Shown here: piece after piece, positions 1 through 8,650 of the stretch
Position numbering within the stretch: position 1 is the first letter of the stretch
Layout: every line of letters starts with the position of its first letter
NCBI GenBank assembly: GCA_049591295.1
Contig: JBAWEQ010000259.1
Coordinates: forward strand, 1 to 64,000
DNA: 64,000 nucleotides
Reading direction: 5' to 3'
DNA from: DTPS01 sp049591295
GTDB taxonomy: Bacteria; Acidobacteriota; UBA4820; DSQY01
The notes under the pieces: model-generated
The model's database searches: none
What the model saw: the letters and a program-made list of their open reading frames with translations, nothing else
Told to the model about the DNA's origin: nothing
Translations under genes and position numbers: made by a program

Positions 1-209
1 GCCCAGGCCCGTCCGGGGTTCGGAGCCGGCAAGGCGGTCCATTTTGGACAGGCATGATCCATGCGGCATTCAACGCCGCAGCCGCCGCCAGGCGGACGTT
101 CGCTTGGCGGCTACCAGCCGGCCATGGGTTGGCGGGTCTGCGGTGTAAGCGGTGGTCACTTCCGGGGCGGAGATCGACGGCTACGGGCGGCGCTCCTGTC
201 CGCGGATCG

Positions 210-234
210 CTCGCTCGGAGGACGGCCGAGCGAG
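210..234 (-). terminator. Hairpin downstream of rho
   Basis: A perfect 9-bp stem (CTCGCTCGG / CCGAGCGAG, loop of 7) lies 27 bases past the rho stop codon. No T-run follows on the minus strand, so it is terminator-like or an mRNA 3'-end stabiliser rather than a textbook intrinsic terminator. The rest of positions 1-260 shows no credible gene. Confidence 0.4.
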
Positions 235-260
235 AATGGAGGCCATTCGACCCGCTCGGA

Positions 261-1535
261 TCACCCCCCGGACAGTCCCTTCAGGAAGGCCTCGTTGGAT
301 TCGAATTCCCCCAGTTTGTTCAGGAGCAGCTCCATGGCTTCGACGGTGGAGAGTGGGTTGAGGATCTTGCGGAGGATCCACATCCGGTTCAGTTCGAAGT
401 CGCTGGTGAGCAACTCCTCCTTGCGGGTGCCCGACTTGTTGATGTCGATGGCGGGGAAGACTCGCTTGTCCACGAGCTTGCGGTCCAGGTGGATCTCCAT
501 GTTGCCCGTGCCCTTGAACTCCTCGAAGATGACGTCATCCATGCGGGAGCCCGTGTCCACCAGCGCCGTGGCGATGATGGTGAGGGAGCCCCCCTCCTCG
601 ATGTTCCGAGCCGCGCCGAAGAAGCGCTTGGGCTTCTGGAGGGCGTTGGCGTCGAGACCTCCCGAGAGGACCCGCCCCGAAGGGGGCGTCACGGTGTTGT
701 AGGCCCTCGCCATGCGGGTGATCGAGTCCAGCAGGATGACTACGTCTCGGCCCTGTTCCACGAGGCGCTTGGTCTTCTCCATCACCATCTCGGCCACCTG
801 AACGTGGCGCGTGGGGGGCTCGTCGAAGGTGGAGGCCTGGACCTCGCCCTTCACCGAGCGCTGCATGTCCGTCACCTCCTCGGGCCGCTCATCGATGAGC
901 AGGACCAAGAGGTAGGCCTCGGGATGGTTGGCGGTGATGGCGTGCGCGATGGCCTGCAGCAACATGGTCTTGCCCGTCCGCGGCGGGGCCACGATGAGGC
1001 CGCGCTGGCCGAACCCGATGGGCGTCACCATGTCCAGCACGCGCCCCGACATGGCCTCACGGCTGGTTTCGAGCTTGATGCGCCGGTTCGGGTAGATGGG
1101 TGTCAGCGCGTCGAACCACATGCGGTCCCGGGTCTTGGTGGTGGATTCGAAGTTGATGGCGTCCACCTTGATGAGGGCGAAGTACTTCTCACCCTCCTTG
1201 GGCGGGCGAACCTGCCCCGAAATGGTGTCGCCGGTTCTCAGGCCGAACTTCTTGATCTGGGAGGGGCTCACGTAGATGTCGTCGGGGCCGGGAAGGTAGT
1301 TGTACTCTGGCGCCCTTAGGAAGCCGAATCCGTCCTGAAGGATTTCCAGCACCCCCTCGGCGAAGATGAATCCGTTGGCCTCGGCCTGGGATTTGAGGAT
1401 CTGGAAGATGAGCTCCTGGCGCTTCAGGGACGAAATGCCCTCGATCTCATACTCCCTCCCCAGTTTCAGCAGGTCCTGGTAGCTCATGTCGTGCATCTTG
1501 GCCAAGTCTAGGTTTTCCGTCCGCCCTTTGTTCAT
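261..1535 (-). CDS. rho: Transcription termination factor Rho
   Basis: Hexameric RNA-dependent ATPase helicase that ends transcription at C-rich rut sites. The 424-residue product has the usual Rho layout: an N-terminal helical domain, an OB-fold RNA-binding domain (about 55-125, with the DGFGFLR motif), a Walker A loop APPRTGKT near residue 185, a Walker B segment ending ILLDSITR and the C-terminal R/Q-loop region (GGLDANALQKPKRFFGAARN). Length is normal for bacterial Rho without an insertion domain. Its ATG overlaps the engB stop as ATGA, so the two are translationally coupled. It is the last gene of the tig-clpP-clpX-lon-engB-rho run. Identification is secure. Confidence 0.97.
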   Translation of the reverse strand: MNKGRTENLDLAKMHDMSYQDLLKLGREYEIEGISSLKRQELIFQILKSQAEANGFIFAEGVLEILQDGFGFLRAPEYNYLPGPDDIYVSPSQIKKFGLRTGDTISGQVRPPKEGEKYFALIKVDAINFESTTKTRDRMWFDALTPIYPNRRIKLETSREAMSGRVLDMVTPIGFGQRGLIVAPPRTGKTMLLQAIAHAITANHPEAYLLVLLIDERPEEVTDMQRSVKGEVQASTFDEPPTRHVQVAEMVMEKTKRLVEQGRDVVILLDSITRMARAYNTVTPPSGRVLSGGLDANALQKPKRFFGAARNIEEGGSLTIIATALVDTGSRMDDVIFEEFKGTGNMEIHLDRKLVDKRVFPAIDINKSGTRKEELLTSDFELNRMWILRKILNPLSTVEAMELLLNKLGEFESNEAFLKGLSGG

Positions 1536-2122
1536 GCCGTTTGCTCCATATACTCCTCGATGAGCCGAAGTACCCTTTTCGCACCCTCATTCGTCACAGC
1601 CGAAAAGGGGATGGGCTCCTGATCCGCCCCCAGGCCCAGCGCATCGGCGATGGCCGTGGCCCTCCCTTTCCAACGTCCTCTCGAAATCTTGTCCACCTTC
1701 GTCATCACGACGCTGAAGGGCCGGTCATAGTGGCGAAAGTAGGACACCATCTGCCGGTCCCCCTCGTTGGGCTCGCGCCGGGCATCTACCAGCAGGATTC
1801 CCCCGCCCTTGGCCGCCCTCGCGAGGTAGGCCTCGACGAGGTCCGCCCACGCCTGTTTGACCGGCAGGGGGACCTTGGCGAAACCGTAGCCCGGAAGGTC
1901 CACCACGTAGCCCCTTCCCCCGACATTCACGAAGAACACGGCGCCCGTGCGCCCGGGGGAGTTGCTGACCCTCATGAACCCCTTCCTCCCGGTCAACGTA
2001 TTGATAAAGGAGGACTTCCCCACGTTGGAGCGTCCGATGACGGGGACCTCCGGAAGGGTAGGCATGGGAAGCTGGCCGCGGTTCGCGGCGACCCTCTCCA
2101 ACTGCGCGTCCAACTCGTTCAA
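1532..2122 (-). CDS. engB: Ribosome biogenesis GTPase EngB (YsxC/YihA)
   Basis: Small TRAFAC GTPase needed for late large-subunit ribosome assembly. The 196-residue product carries G1 GRSNVGKS, a G3 DLPGYG motif and G4 TKVDK. The proposed start is TTG at 2122 behind a weak GGTGCAGGA; no ATG or GTG is in frame nearby, and the N-terminus is somewhat shorter than in typical EngB, so the start is uncertain. It sits directly after lon, an arrangement familiar from Bacillus (lon-ysxC), and overlaps rho by 4 bases. Confidence 0.93.
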   Translation of the reverse strand: MNELDAQLERVAANRGQLPMPTLPEVPVIGRSNVGKSSFINTLTGRKGFMRVSNSPGRTGAVFFVNVGGRGYVVDLPGYGFAKVPLPVKQAWADLVEAYLARAAKGGGILLVDARREPNEGDRQMVSYFRHYDRPFSVVMTKVDKISRGRWKGRATAIADALGLGADQEPIPFSAVTNEGAKRVLRLIEEYMEQTA

Positions 2123-2231
2123 TCCTGCACCCCAATGGCGCGGCCCACGATCCGCTCCACCCCCTCGGAACCTATGCGGGGTAAGCGTCCAGACTGGCCT
2201 TGCTCGTTCTTCGAACCGGATTCCGGAGGCT

Positions 2232-4640
2232 TCAGGGCCTCTTCTCGGGTTGTGCCGCGTCCGGCTTTTCCAGCAGAAGTGACGGATGGGATCGGTACGG
2301 GTCCTTGCGGAACGCGTGCCCGATGACCTCTTCCAGTGACTCTACGAAGTGGAACGCCATCCCCTGCCGCAGGCTCTCGGGGACCTCGGAAACGTCCTTC
2401 TCGTTGTCCCTGGGCAGGATCACCTCCGTGATGTCATGCTGTTTGGCGGCCAGGATCTTCTCCTTGAGCCCCCCCACGGGCAGGACCTTGCCCCTCAAAG
2501 TGATCTCCCCGGTCATGGCCACATCGTGCCTCACGGGCATGCCCGTGAAAGTGGAAATCATGGCCACACCGAGGGCGATTCCGGCCGAGGGTCCGTCCTT
2601 GGGGATGGCGCCCTCCGGCACGTGGATGTGAACGTCGTGGTTCGAGTAGAAGTCTCTGGCGAGTCCAAAGTGCTCGGACTGGCCGCGGATAAAGGAGAGG
2701 GCCGCCCGCGCGGATTCCTGCATGACCTCGCCCAACTGGCCGGTGAGGATCAGTTCGCCCTTGCCCTGCATGAGGCTGGATTCCACGAGGAGGATGTCTC
2801 CCCCGTTCTGCGTCCAGGCCAGCCCGACGGAGATCCCCACCTCGTCCCCGGGGAGAACCTTTCGCGTCTTGAACCTCGCGACGCCCAAGTACTCCTCCGC
2901 CTTCGCGGAGCTGATGACCTCGTGGGCTCTCCGGTGCTCCTTGACCACCTTGTGCGCCACCTTACGGCACACGGAGGCGATCTCCCGCTCGAGGTTTCGG
3001 ACCCCGGCTTCGCGGGTATAGCCGTCGATGATGAAGGACAACCCATCGTCCGTGAACTCCAGGTCCCTGCCCTTCAGCCCGTGGCTCTTCCGCTGCTTGG
3101 GGATCAGGTAGCCCTTGGCGATGGAGAGTTTTTCGGGAAGGGTGTATCCGGAGAAAGAGATCACCTCCATCCGGTCCAGAAGGGCGGGTGGGATGGTGTG
3201 GGTCACGTTGGCCGTGGTGATGAAGAATACCTTCGACAAGTCGAAGGGAACGTCCACGTAGTGGTCCACGAAGGTGTTGTTCTGCTCTGGATCCAGGACC
3301 TCAAGCAGGGCCGAGGAGGGATCGCCTCGGTAGTCGGCGCCCAGCTTGTCCACCTCGTCCAGAAGGAACACGGGATTCTGCGTCCCGGCCCTCTTCATGA
3401 GCTGGATGATCTGGCCGGGAAAGGCTCCGATGTAGGTGCGGCGGTGGCCCTTGATCTCGGCCTCGTCGTGCACGCCGCCGAGCGAGAGCCTCACGAACTC
3501 CCGCCCCATGCTCCGAGCAATGGACCGGGCCACGGAGGTCTTCCCCACGCCGGGCGGCCCCACGAAGCACAGGATGCTGCCCTTGTGCTCCTTGGCGAGC
3601 TGTCGCACCGAGAGGAACTCCAGGATCCGCTCCTTCACCTTCTCCAGCCCGTGGTGGTCCTCGTCGAGGATCTTCCGGGCCCGGTGGATGTCGGTATTGT
3701 CTTTGCTGGCCTTGGACCACGGGAGGGCCAGGAGCCAGTCGATATAGGAGCGGGAGACGGTGGCCTCGGCCGAGACCGGCGGCATGATCTCGAGGCGCTT
3801 GAGCTCGGAGATGGCCTTCTCTTTGGCCAGATCCGTCATGCCGGCCTTCTCGATCCGCTCCCGGAGCTCCTCGATCTCGTTGGTGGAATCCTCGCGCCCG
3901 AGCTCCTTCTTGATCAGCTTCATCTTCTCGTTGAGGTAGTATTCCTTCTGGGTCTTCTCGATCTGCTTTTCCACCTCTTTGTTGAGGCGCTGATCGAGAT
4001 GGGCCTGCTCGATCTCGGAGCCCAGGAGCCTCTTCACCAGCTTGAGTCGGTCCAGCATCGGCACCGTCTCCAGAATCTTCTGCTTCAGGGCCGTCTGGAT
4101 GGAGAGGTAGGAGGCGACCTGGTCGCAGAAGCGTCCGGGGTCCTCGGGATTGAGTGACGAAGCGCTGACTGATCCGTAAAAGCCCTGCTGCTTGCGGACG
4201 AATTCATCGAAACTCCGGCTCACCTCGAAGGCCAGCGCCTCCGTCTCCACCTCCACCGGGGAGGGGTCCAGAACGGCCTCCACCGAGGCGTGGGGGACCT
4301 CTTCGTCGAGCAGAAAATCCTTCGCAAAACCTCGGCTGAGACCCTCCACCAGCACCTTGAGATGGCCGCTGGGGAGGGAGAGGGACTGGACCACCTGCGC
4401 CAGCACTCCCATCCGGTGGAGCCCGGCGGAAGAGGGCTCCTCCGCCTGCGGGTCCTGCTGAAGCGAGAGGAAGACGCGGCGGTCGGAGGCCAGGGCCGCC
4501 TCTACGGCGGCGATGGAATTCGGCCGGCCGACGATGAAGGGTCGGATGGAATGCGGGAAGACCACCATGTCCCTCAGGGTGATGAGGGGGACGACCTCCA
4601 GGTTGGGGGCTCCTGGTGGAGAGGCGGAAAGTTCTTTCAT
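2232..4640 (-). CDS. lon: ATP-dependent Lon protease
   Basis: Cytoplasmic AAA+ serine protease that degrades misfolded and regulatory proteins. The 802-residue product has the LON substrate-binding N-domain (about 10-210), a coiled-coil linker, the AAA+ module with Walker A GPPGVGKTS and Walker B FLLDEVDKLG, and the C-terminal protease domain with the catalytic serine in PKDGPSAGIALG and the catalytic lysine in GGLKEKILAAKQ. Length and motif order are those of LonA. The start ATG follows AAAAAGGTCCCCTC. It lies 26 bases after clpX on the same strand, consistent with a proteostasis operon. Confidence 0.97.
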   Translation of the reverse strand: MKELSASPPGAPNLEVVPLITLRDMVVFPHSIRPFIVGRPNSIAAVEAALASDRRVFLSLQQDPQAEEPSSAGLHRMGVLAQVVQSLSLPSGHLKVLVEGLSRGFAKDFLLDEEVPHASVEAVLDPSPVEVETEALAFEVSRSFDEFVRKQQGFYGSVSASSLNPEDPGRFCDQVASYLSIQTALKQKILETVPMLDRLKLVKRLLGSEIEQAHLDQRLNKEVEKQIEKTQKEYYLNEKMKLIKKELGREDSTNEIEELRERIEKAGMTDLAKEKAISELKRLEIMPPVSAEATVSRSYIDWLLALPWSKASKDNTDIHRARKILDEDHHGLEKVKERILEFLSVRQLAKEHKGSILCFVGPPGVGKTSVARSIARSMGREFVRLSLGGVHDEAEIKGHRRTYIGAFPGQIIQLMKRAGTQNPVFLLDEVDKLGADYRGDPSSALLEVLDPEQNNTFVDHYVDVPFDLSKVFFITTANVTHTIPPALLDRMEVISFSGYTLPEKLSIAKGYLIPKQRKSHGLKGRDLEFTDDGLSFIIDGYTREAGVRNLEREIASVCRKVAHKVVKEHRRAHEVISSAKAEEYLGVARFKTRKVLPGDEVGISVGLAWTQNGGDILLVESSLMQGKGELILTGQLGEVMQESARAALSFIRGQSEHFGLARDFYSNHDVHIHVPEGAIPKDGPSAGIALGVAMISTFTGMPVRHDVAMTGEITLRGKVLPVGGLKEKILAAKQHDITEVILPRDNEKDVSEVPESLRQGMAFHFVESLEEVIGHAFRKDPYRSHPSLLLEKPDAAQPEKRP

Positions 4641-4666
4641 GAGGGGACCTTTTTGCCGGGCGCGAT

Positions 4667-5899
4667 TCAGCCGGCGTGCTCCATCAGCATGATGGGCTTG
4701 GCGCTGGCCAGGACGACGTCGCGCGTGATGACCACTTCCTTGACGTTGTTCTGCGAAGGGATGTCGTACATGAGTTCGAGCATGAGGTCTTCCATGATGA
4801 TCCGCAATCCCCGGGCTCCCACGCCCCGGGCGATGGCCTCCCTGGAAATCTCCTCCACGGCCTCCGCCGTGAAGGTGAGCTTTACGCCCTCCATTTCGAA
4901 GATCTTCTGGAACTGCTTGACCAGGGCGTTACGGGGCTGGGTCAGAATCGTTTTCAGGGCGTCAAGATCCAGCTCGTTCAGGGCGGCGACGACGGGCACC
5001 CGGCCGACGAACTCCGGGATCATCCCGTATTTGATGAGATCCTGCGGCTGCACGAGGTGGAGGAGGTCGCTCAGGCTCTTGGGGTCACCCTGCTCCGGAA
5101 CGCCGCCGTACCCGATGGAGGACTTGTGCAGGCGCCGCTCGATGATCTTGTCCAGGCCGACGAAGGCGCCCCCGCAGATGAAGAGGATGTTGGTCGTGTC
5201 GATCTGGATGAACTCCTGGTGGGGGTGCTTCCTGCCGCCCTGAGGCGGCACGTTGGCGACGGTCCCCTCCAGGATCTTCAGGAGGGCCTGCTGGACCCCC
5301 TCGCCCGAGACGTCGCGGGTGATCGAGGGGTTCTCGCCCTTCCTGGCGATCTTGTCGATCTCGTCCACGTAGACGATGCCCCTCTCGGCACGCACCTTGT
5401 CGCCGTCGGCATTTTGAAGCAGCTTGAGGAGGATGTTCTCCACGTCCTCGCCCACGTAGCCCGCTTCCGTCAGGGTGGTGGCGTCGGCAATGGCGAAGGG
5501 AACCTGAAGGAGCCGGGCAAGGGTCTGGGCCAGGAGGGTCTTTCCCGTCCCGGTGGGGCCTACCAGGAGGATGTTGGATTTCTGGACCTCCACGTCCCCG
5601 CGGCGGACGTTCAGCTGGGTCCTGCGGTAGTGGTTGTACACCGCCACCGCTATCCGCTTCTTGGCGAACTCCTGGCCAATCACGTACTCGTCCAGGAAGG
5701 TCTTGACCTCCTTGGGCTTGGGGAGGGGGTTCCGGCCCTTCTCGTCCTTTTCGACGTCTTCGGCCAGGATCTCGTTACAGGTGTCCACGCACTCATTGCA
5801 GATGTACACGTTGGGCCCCGCGATCAGTTTCTTGACCTCGCGCTGGGGCTTGTTGCAAAAGCTGCACCTGAGTTCGTTGTCCGCGTAACCTCGGCTCAT
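4667..5899 (-). CDS. clpX: ATP-dependent Clp protease ATP-binding subunit ClpX
   Basis: Hexameric AAA+ unfoldase that feeds substrates into ClpP. The 410-residue product has the N-terminal C4 zinc-binding domain (CSFC near residue 12 and CNEC near 35), Walker A GPTGTGKT, Walker B VYVDEIDKIA, the pore loop GYVGEDVEN and the sensor-2 region RGVGARGLR. The start is preceded by GGAGGGAAGATAG. It follows clpP on the same strand 52 bases downstream, matching the common clpP-clpX operon. Confidence 0.97.
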   Translation of the reverse strand: MSRGYADNELRCSFCNKPQREVKKLIAGPNVYICNECVDTCNEILAEDVEKDEKGRNPLPKPKEVKTFLDEYVIGQEFAKKRIAVAVYNHYRRTQLNVRRGDVEVQKSNILLVGPTGTGKTLLAQTLARLLQVPFAIADATTLTEAGYVGEDVENILLKLLQNADGDKVRAERGIVYVDEIDKIARKGENPSITRDVSGEGVQQALLKILEGTVANVPPQGGRKHPHQEFIQIDTTNILFICGGAFVGLDKIIERRLHKSSIGYGGVPEQGDPKSLSDLLHLVQPQDLIKYGMIPEFVGRVPVVAALNELDLDALKTILTQPRNALVKQFQKIFEMEGVKLTFTAEAVEEISREAIARGVGARGLRIIMEDLMLELMYDIPSQNNVKEVVITRDVVLASAKPIMLMEHAG

Positions 5900-5951
5900 C
5901 TATCTTCCCTCCGCCACCGGGGTATCCAGAGCAATGCTCGGCCAGGCCGTT

Positions 5952-6548
5952 TTATTTCTCCGGTATCCCATGGTGCGTGAGGATCTTGTCCACGATCCCG
6001 TATTCCAGTGCGTGCGCCGGCGTCATGATGAAATCCCGGTCGCAGTCGGCGCGGATGGTCTCGATCGGCCGCTCCGTATGGCTGGCGAGGATCTGGAAGA
6101 TGCCCTCCCGCATCCTCAGGATCTCCTTCGCCTGGATGTCGATGTCACTGGCCTGCCCGCTCACGCCACCCAAGGGCTGGTGGATGATGATCCGGGAGTT
6201 GGGGAGCGCGAAGCGCTTGCCCTTGGTCCCGGCGGCCAGCAGGACGGCCGCCATGGATGCAGCCTGGCCGATGCAGATCGTGTTGATGTCCGGCTTCACG
6301 AACTGCATCGTGTCGTAGATGGCCAGACCGGCGGTCACGGAGCCTCCTGGGCTGTTGACGTACAGCCAGATGTCGCGCTGGGGGTCTTCGGCCTCGAGAA
6401 AGAGGAGCTGGGCGATGACCAGATTCGCCAGATGATCGTCGATCTCCTCGCCCACGAAGATGATGTTGTCCTTGAGCAGCCGGGAGTAGATGTCGTAGGA
6501 CCGCTCACCGCGGTTGGTCTGCTCCACGACTATCGGAATCAGGGGCAT
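5952..6548 (-). CDS. clpP: ATP-dependent Clp protease proteolytic subunit ClpP
   Basis: Tetradecameric serine protease, partner of ClpX. The 198-residue product shows the catalytic triad at canonical positions: Ser98 in GQAASMA, His123 in IIHQPLGG and Asp172 in DCDRDF. There is little N-terminal propeptide. The start codon follows AGGAGGGATTGA. Its first 44 bases overlap the 3' end of tig in another frame, so expression is probably coupled to trigger factor. Confidence 0.97.
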   Translation of the reverse strand: MPLIPIVVEQTNRGERSYDIYSRLLKDNIIFVGEEIDDHLANLVIAQLLFLEAEDPQRDIWLYVNSPGGSVTAGLAIYDTMQFVKPDINTICIGQAASMAAVLLAAGTKGKRFALPNSRIIIHQPLGGVSGQASDIDIQAKEILRMREGIFQILASHTERPIETIRADCDRDFIMTPAHALEYGIVDKILTHHGIPEK

Positions 6549-7857
6549 TCAATCCCTCCTGTGTGGCGGATTTCCCCTCCGTGAATGTAACCGAAGCCTG
6601 AGAAAGAAGCAAGTCCAGGGCCTTCTGGTGAAGAAGAAGGCGCTGCACCATCTCGATCTGCTTCTCCTTCACCGCGTGGCTCTTGAGCTGAGCGGCCGTG
6701 ACCCGGGTGCCCTCGGCCTTGCGCTCGAAGTAGGCGTCCACCTCCTCATCCGAGACCGTCAGGCCCTTGGCCGATGCGACGGACTCGAAGAGATAGTACG
6801 CCTTCACCTTCCGCTCCGCGATGGGCCGACGGGATTTGGCGACCTCCTCCCAGTCCATCTCGGCCTTCTCCAGGTCTACTCCCTGCCTGGTCATTTCCTC
6901 GGCCAGCTCCTCGAGGTCGTTTCTCAACTGGCGGTCCACCAGCGTGGGTGGGGCCGGAAATGGGTGGCGCTCGAGCAGATCCCCGACCAGGCGTTCCTCC
7001 TCGATGCCGCGCACCTCCGAGGCGAAGCGGGCTTCCATGTCCTTTCGGACCTGCCCCTTGAGGGCATCGAGGCTCTCGGCCCCGAGATCCTTGGCCAATT
7101 CGTCGCCCAGCTCGGGAACCTCCCGCCGCACCACCTTGACCACGTTGAGCGTGTACTCCCCGGGCGCCAGATGCCCCGGTCCGTGGTCATGCTCGTGGGC
7201 GTGACCCTCCTCGTGGCCGTGGCCCTCCTGAGGAACCGACAGTTCCAGCAGGTCTCCCGGCTTCGCCCCGACGAGGACTCTCTCGGCGGGGTGTTCACTC
7301 TTGGCGAGGGCGCAGAAGAAGCGCTCCTGCCCCTTGCTCTGTCCTTTGCGTTGGAGGGTCGTCACCGCGAAGTCGCCCTCCGCCGCGGGACCCTCCTGGG
7401 GCTTCATCACCGCCGCCCTCTGCCGGAGGGACTCGAGAGCGCGTCCGACCTGCTCCTCGGAGACCTCGACCTTGGGCACCTCGATGGTGACTCCAGCGGC
7501 CTCCACCGCGGGGACCTGCGGAACCTCTTCGGCCACCAGTGTGCACCGGAACGCCTCCCCCTCTTCGAGATGCACGTCCTGGGCGTAGGGCTCCACCACC
7601 GGCTTGAGGCTGTACTGTTCGACCATGCTCTTGGCCGTGTCCGCCAGCAGGTGATCCAGGACCTCTTCTCGGATCTCCCGGCGGAACCGCGATCGCACCA
7701 TGGACTCGGGGGCCTTGCCCGCCCGGAAACCCGGCAGCCTCACCTGGCCCCTGAGGGTGCGCGCCACTTCGGAAAACCGTGGGGCGATCTCTTCCCAGGG
7801 AGCAACCGCCTCGTACAGCCGCTGGCACCCATCTTCCCGCTTGAATGTGATGTCCAT
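6505..7857 (-). CDS. tig: Trigger factor with a His-rich insertion
   Basis: Ribosome-associated chaperone and peptidyl-prolyl isomerase. The 450-residue product has the N-terminal ribosome-binding domain with a GFRAGKAP signature (residues 43-50), a central FKBP-type domain and the helical C-terminal chaperone domain. Residues 212-229, within or next to the FKBP domain, form a run of Gly, His, Glu and Asp with seven histidines (for example EGHAHEHDHG). Such a loop is not standard in trigger factor and recalls the metal-binding tail of SlyD. The C-terminal ~30 residues are hydrophilic and overlap the start of clpP by 44 bases. Confidence 0.94.
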   Translation of the reverse strand: MDITFKREDGCQRLYEAVAPWEEIAPRFSEVARTLRGQVRLPGFRAGKAPESMVRSRFRREIREEVLDHLLADTAKSMVEQYSLKPVVEPYAQDVHLEEGEAFRCTLVAEEVPQVPAVEAAGVTIEVPKVEVSEEQVGRALESLRQRAAVMKPQEGPAAEGDFAVTTLQRKGQSKGQERFFCALAKSEHPAERVLVGAKPGDLLELSVPQEGHGHEEGHAHEHDHGPGHLAPGEYTLNVVKVVRREVPELGDELAKDLGAESLDALKGQVRKDMEARFASEVRGIEEERLVGDLLERHPFPAPPTLVDRQLRNDLEELAEEMTRQGVDLEKAEMDWEEVAKSRRPIAERKVKAYYLFESVASAKGLTVSDEEVDAYFERKAEGTRVTAAQLKSHAVKEKQIEMVQRLLLHQKALDLLLSQASVTFTEGKSATQEGLNAPDSDSRGADQPR

Positions 7858-8020
7858 CCTGCACCCTCATATCTTTGGTGGAGGCCTCGGCGGCCCCCCT
7901 CTGACGCCGTCTCTTCCCGCGGCACAAACCCAATATCCGGCGGGCCTTCTCGGCCTCACGAGGCCAATGCGGCCTTTCCAATTGGCCGTGCCCACCGCGG
8001 GCCGCCATCTTAGTTCAAAT

Positions 8021-8050
8021 CGGTGCGAAAGGGGGGACTCGAACCTACGC
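8021..8050 (-). pseudogene. tRNA-Leu 3'-end remnant
   Basis: Positions 8022-8045 repeat exactly the 24 bases of the acceptor end and T-loop of the tRNA-Leu gene at 8268-8352. Beyond that the sequence diverges: the 5' half of the T-stem no longer pairs, the terminal CCA is CCG, and no matching 5' acceptor strand is found upstream. It looks like a recombination or integration scar rather than a functional tRNA. The rest of 7858-8267 holds the presumed tig leader, small GC-rich palindromes and no credible gene. Confidence 0.5.
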
Positions 8051-8267
8051 GGCCTGGAAGCCTCGCCGCTAGCGGGTCTCGCGGCTCCGTTTCAAGGCCG
8101 TCTACAGTTCCCTGGGCGGGTCCCTCGGCTTGCCCCACAACGCTGCGAACGCTCGCTCTTCGCTCGCGTCCTCGCGGTGGGGCTACGCCGCGTCCCGCCC
8201 TTCGAGTCCTCATCTCCTCTCCGCGCTCCTGCCGGCCCAACCTGCGGGCCAGCTACTCTAGCTCAAC

Positions 8268-8352
<85 letters not shown>

Positions 8353-8489
8353 CCACGTCCCTCCCCGCATCAGCCTCCCGAGTTTGTTGGGATCTTTCCG
8401 AGCGGAGGCAGCCAGGGCGGGATGCGATCTGACTTGGAGGTTCCACCGGGTGAGCAATTCTGCCTATGAACCGCTCCGGCCCGAATGCG

Positions 8490-8566
8490 TGGCGCGCCCG
8501 CCCCGACTCGAACGGGGGACCTGCGGCTTCGAAGGCCGACGCTCTATCCGGCTGAGCTACGGGCGC
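8490..8566 (-). tRNA. tRNA-Arg(TCG)
   Basis: A 77-nucleotide class I tRNA with encoded CCA. The acceptor stem GCGCCCG pairs with CGGGCGC, the discriminator is G, the D-arm has AGCTCAGCCGGATAGAGC, the anticodon loop is CTTCGAA (anticodon TCG) and the T-arm carries GTTCGAGTC. The first anticodon-stem pair appears mismatched, which is tolerable. Confidence 0.92.
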
Positions 8567-8650
8567 ACGCGAAAGAACTCCCCCGGACCTTGTTTAATAT
8601 CACATTACTGGGTCTTGGCGCAATTCCGCTGCTCACTCCATCCTCATCCG

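Noticed and set aside
54..1319. Long open frame antisense to rho
   Set aside because: Low-complexity composition typical of the opposite strand of a GC-rich gene; rho motifs on the minus strand are unambiguous.
2349..4157. 600-codon open frame antisense to lon
   Set aside because: Shadow of lon; no domain or ribosome-binding site.
8010..8240. Short minus-strand frame ending GSSPPFRTDLN
   Set aside because: The string is the translation of a tRNA 3' end, a common artefact.
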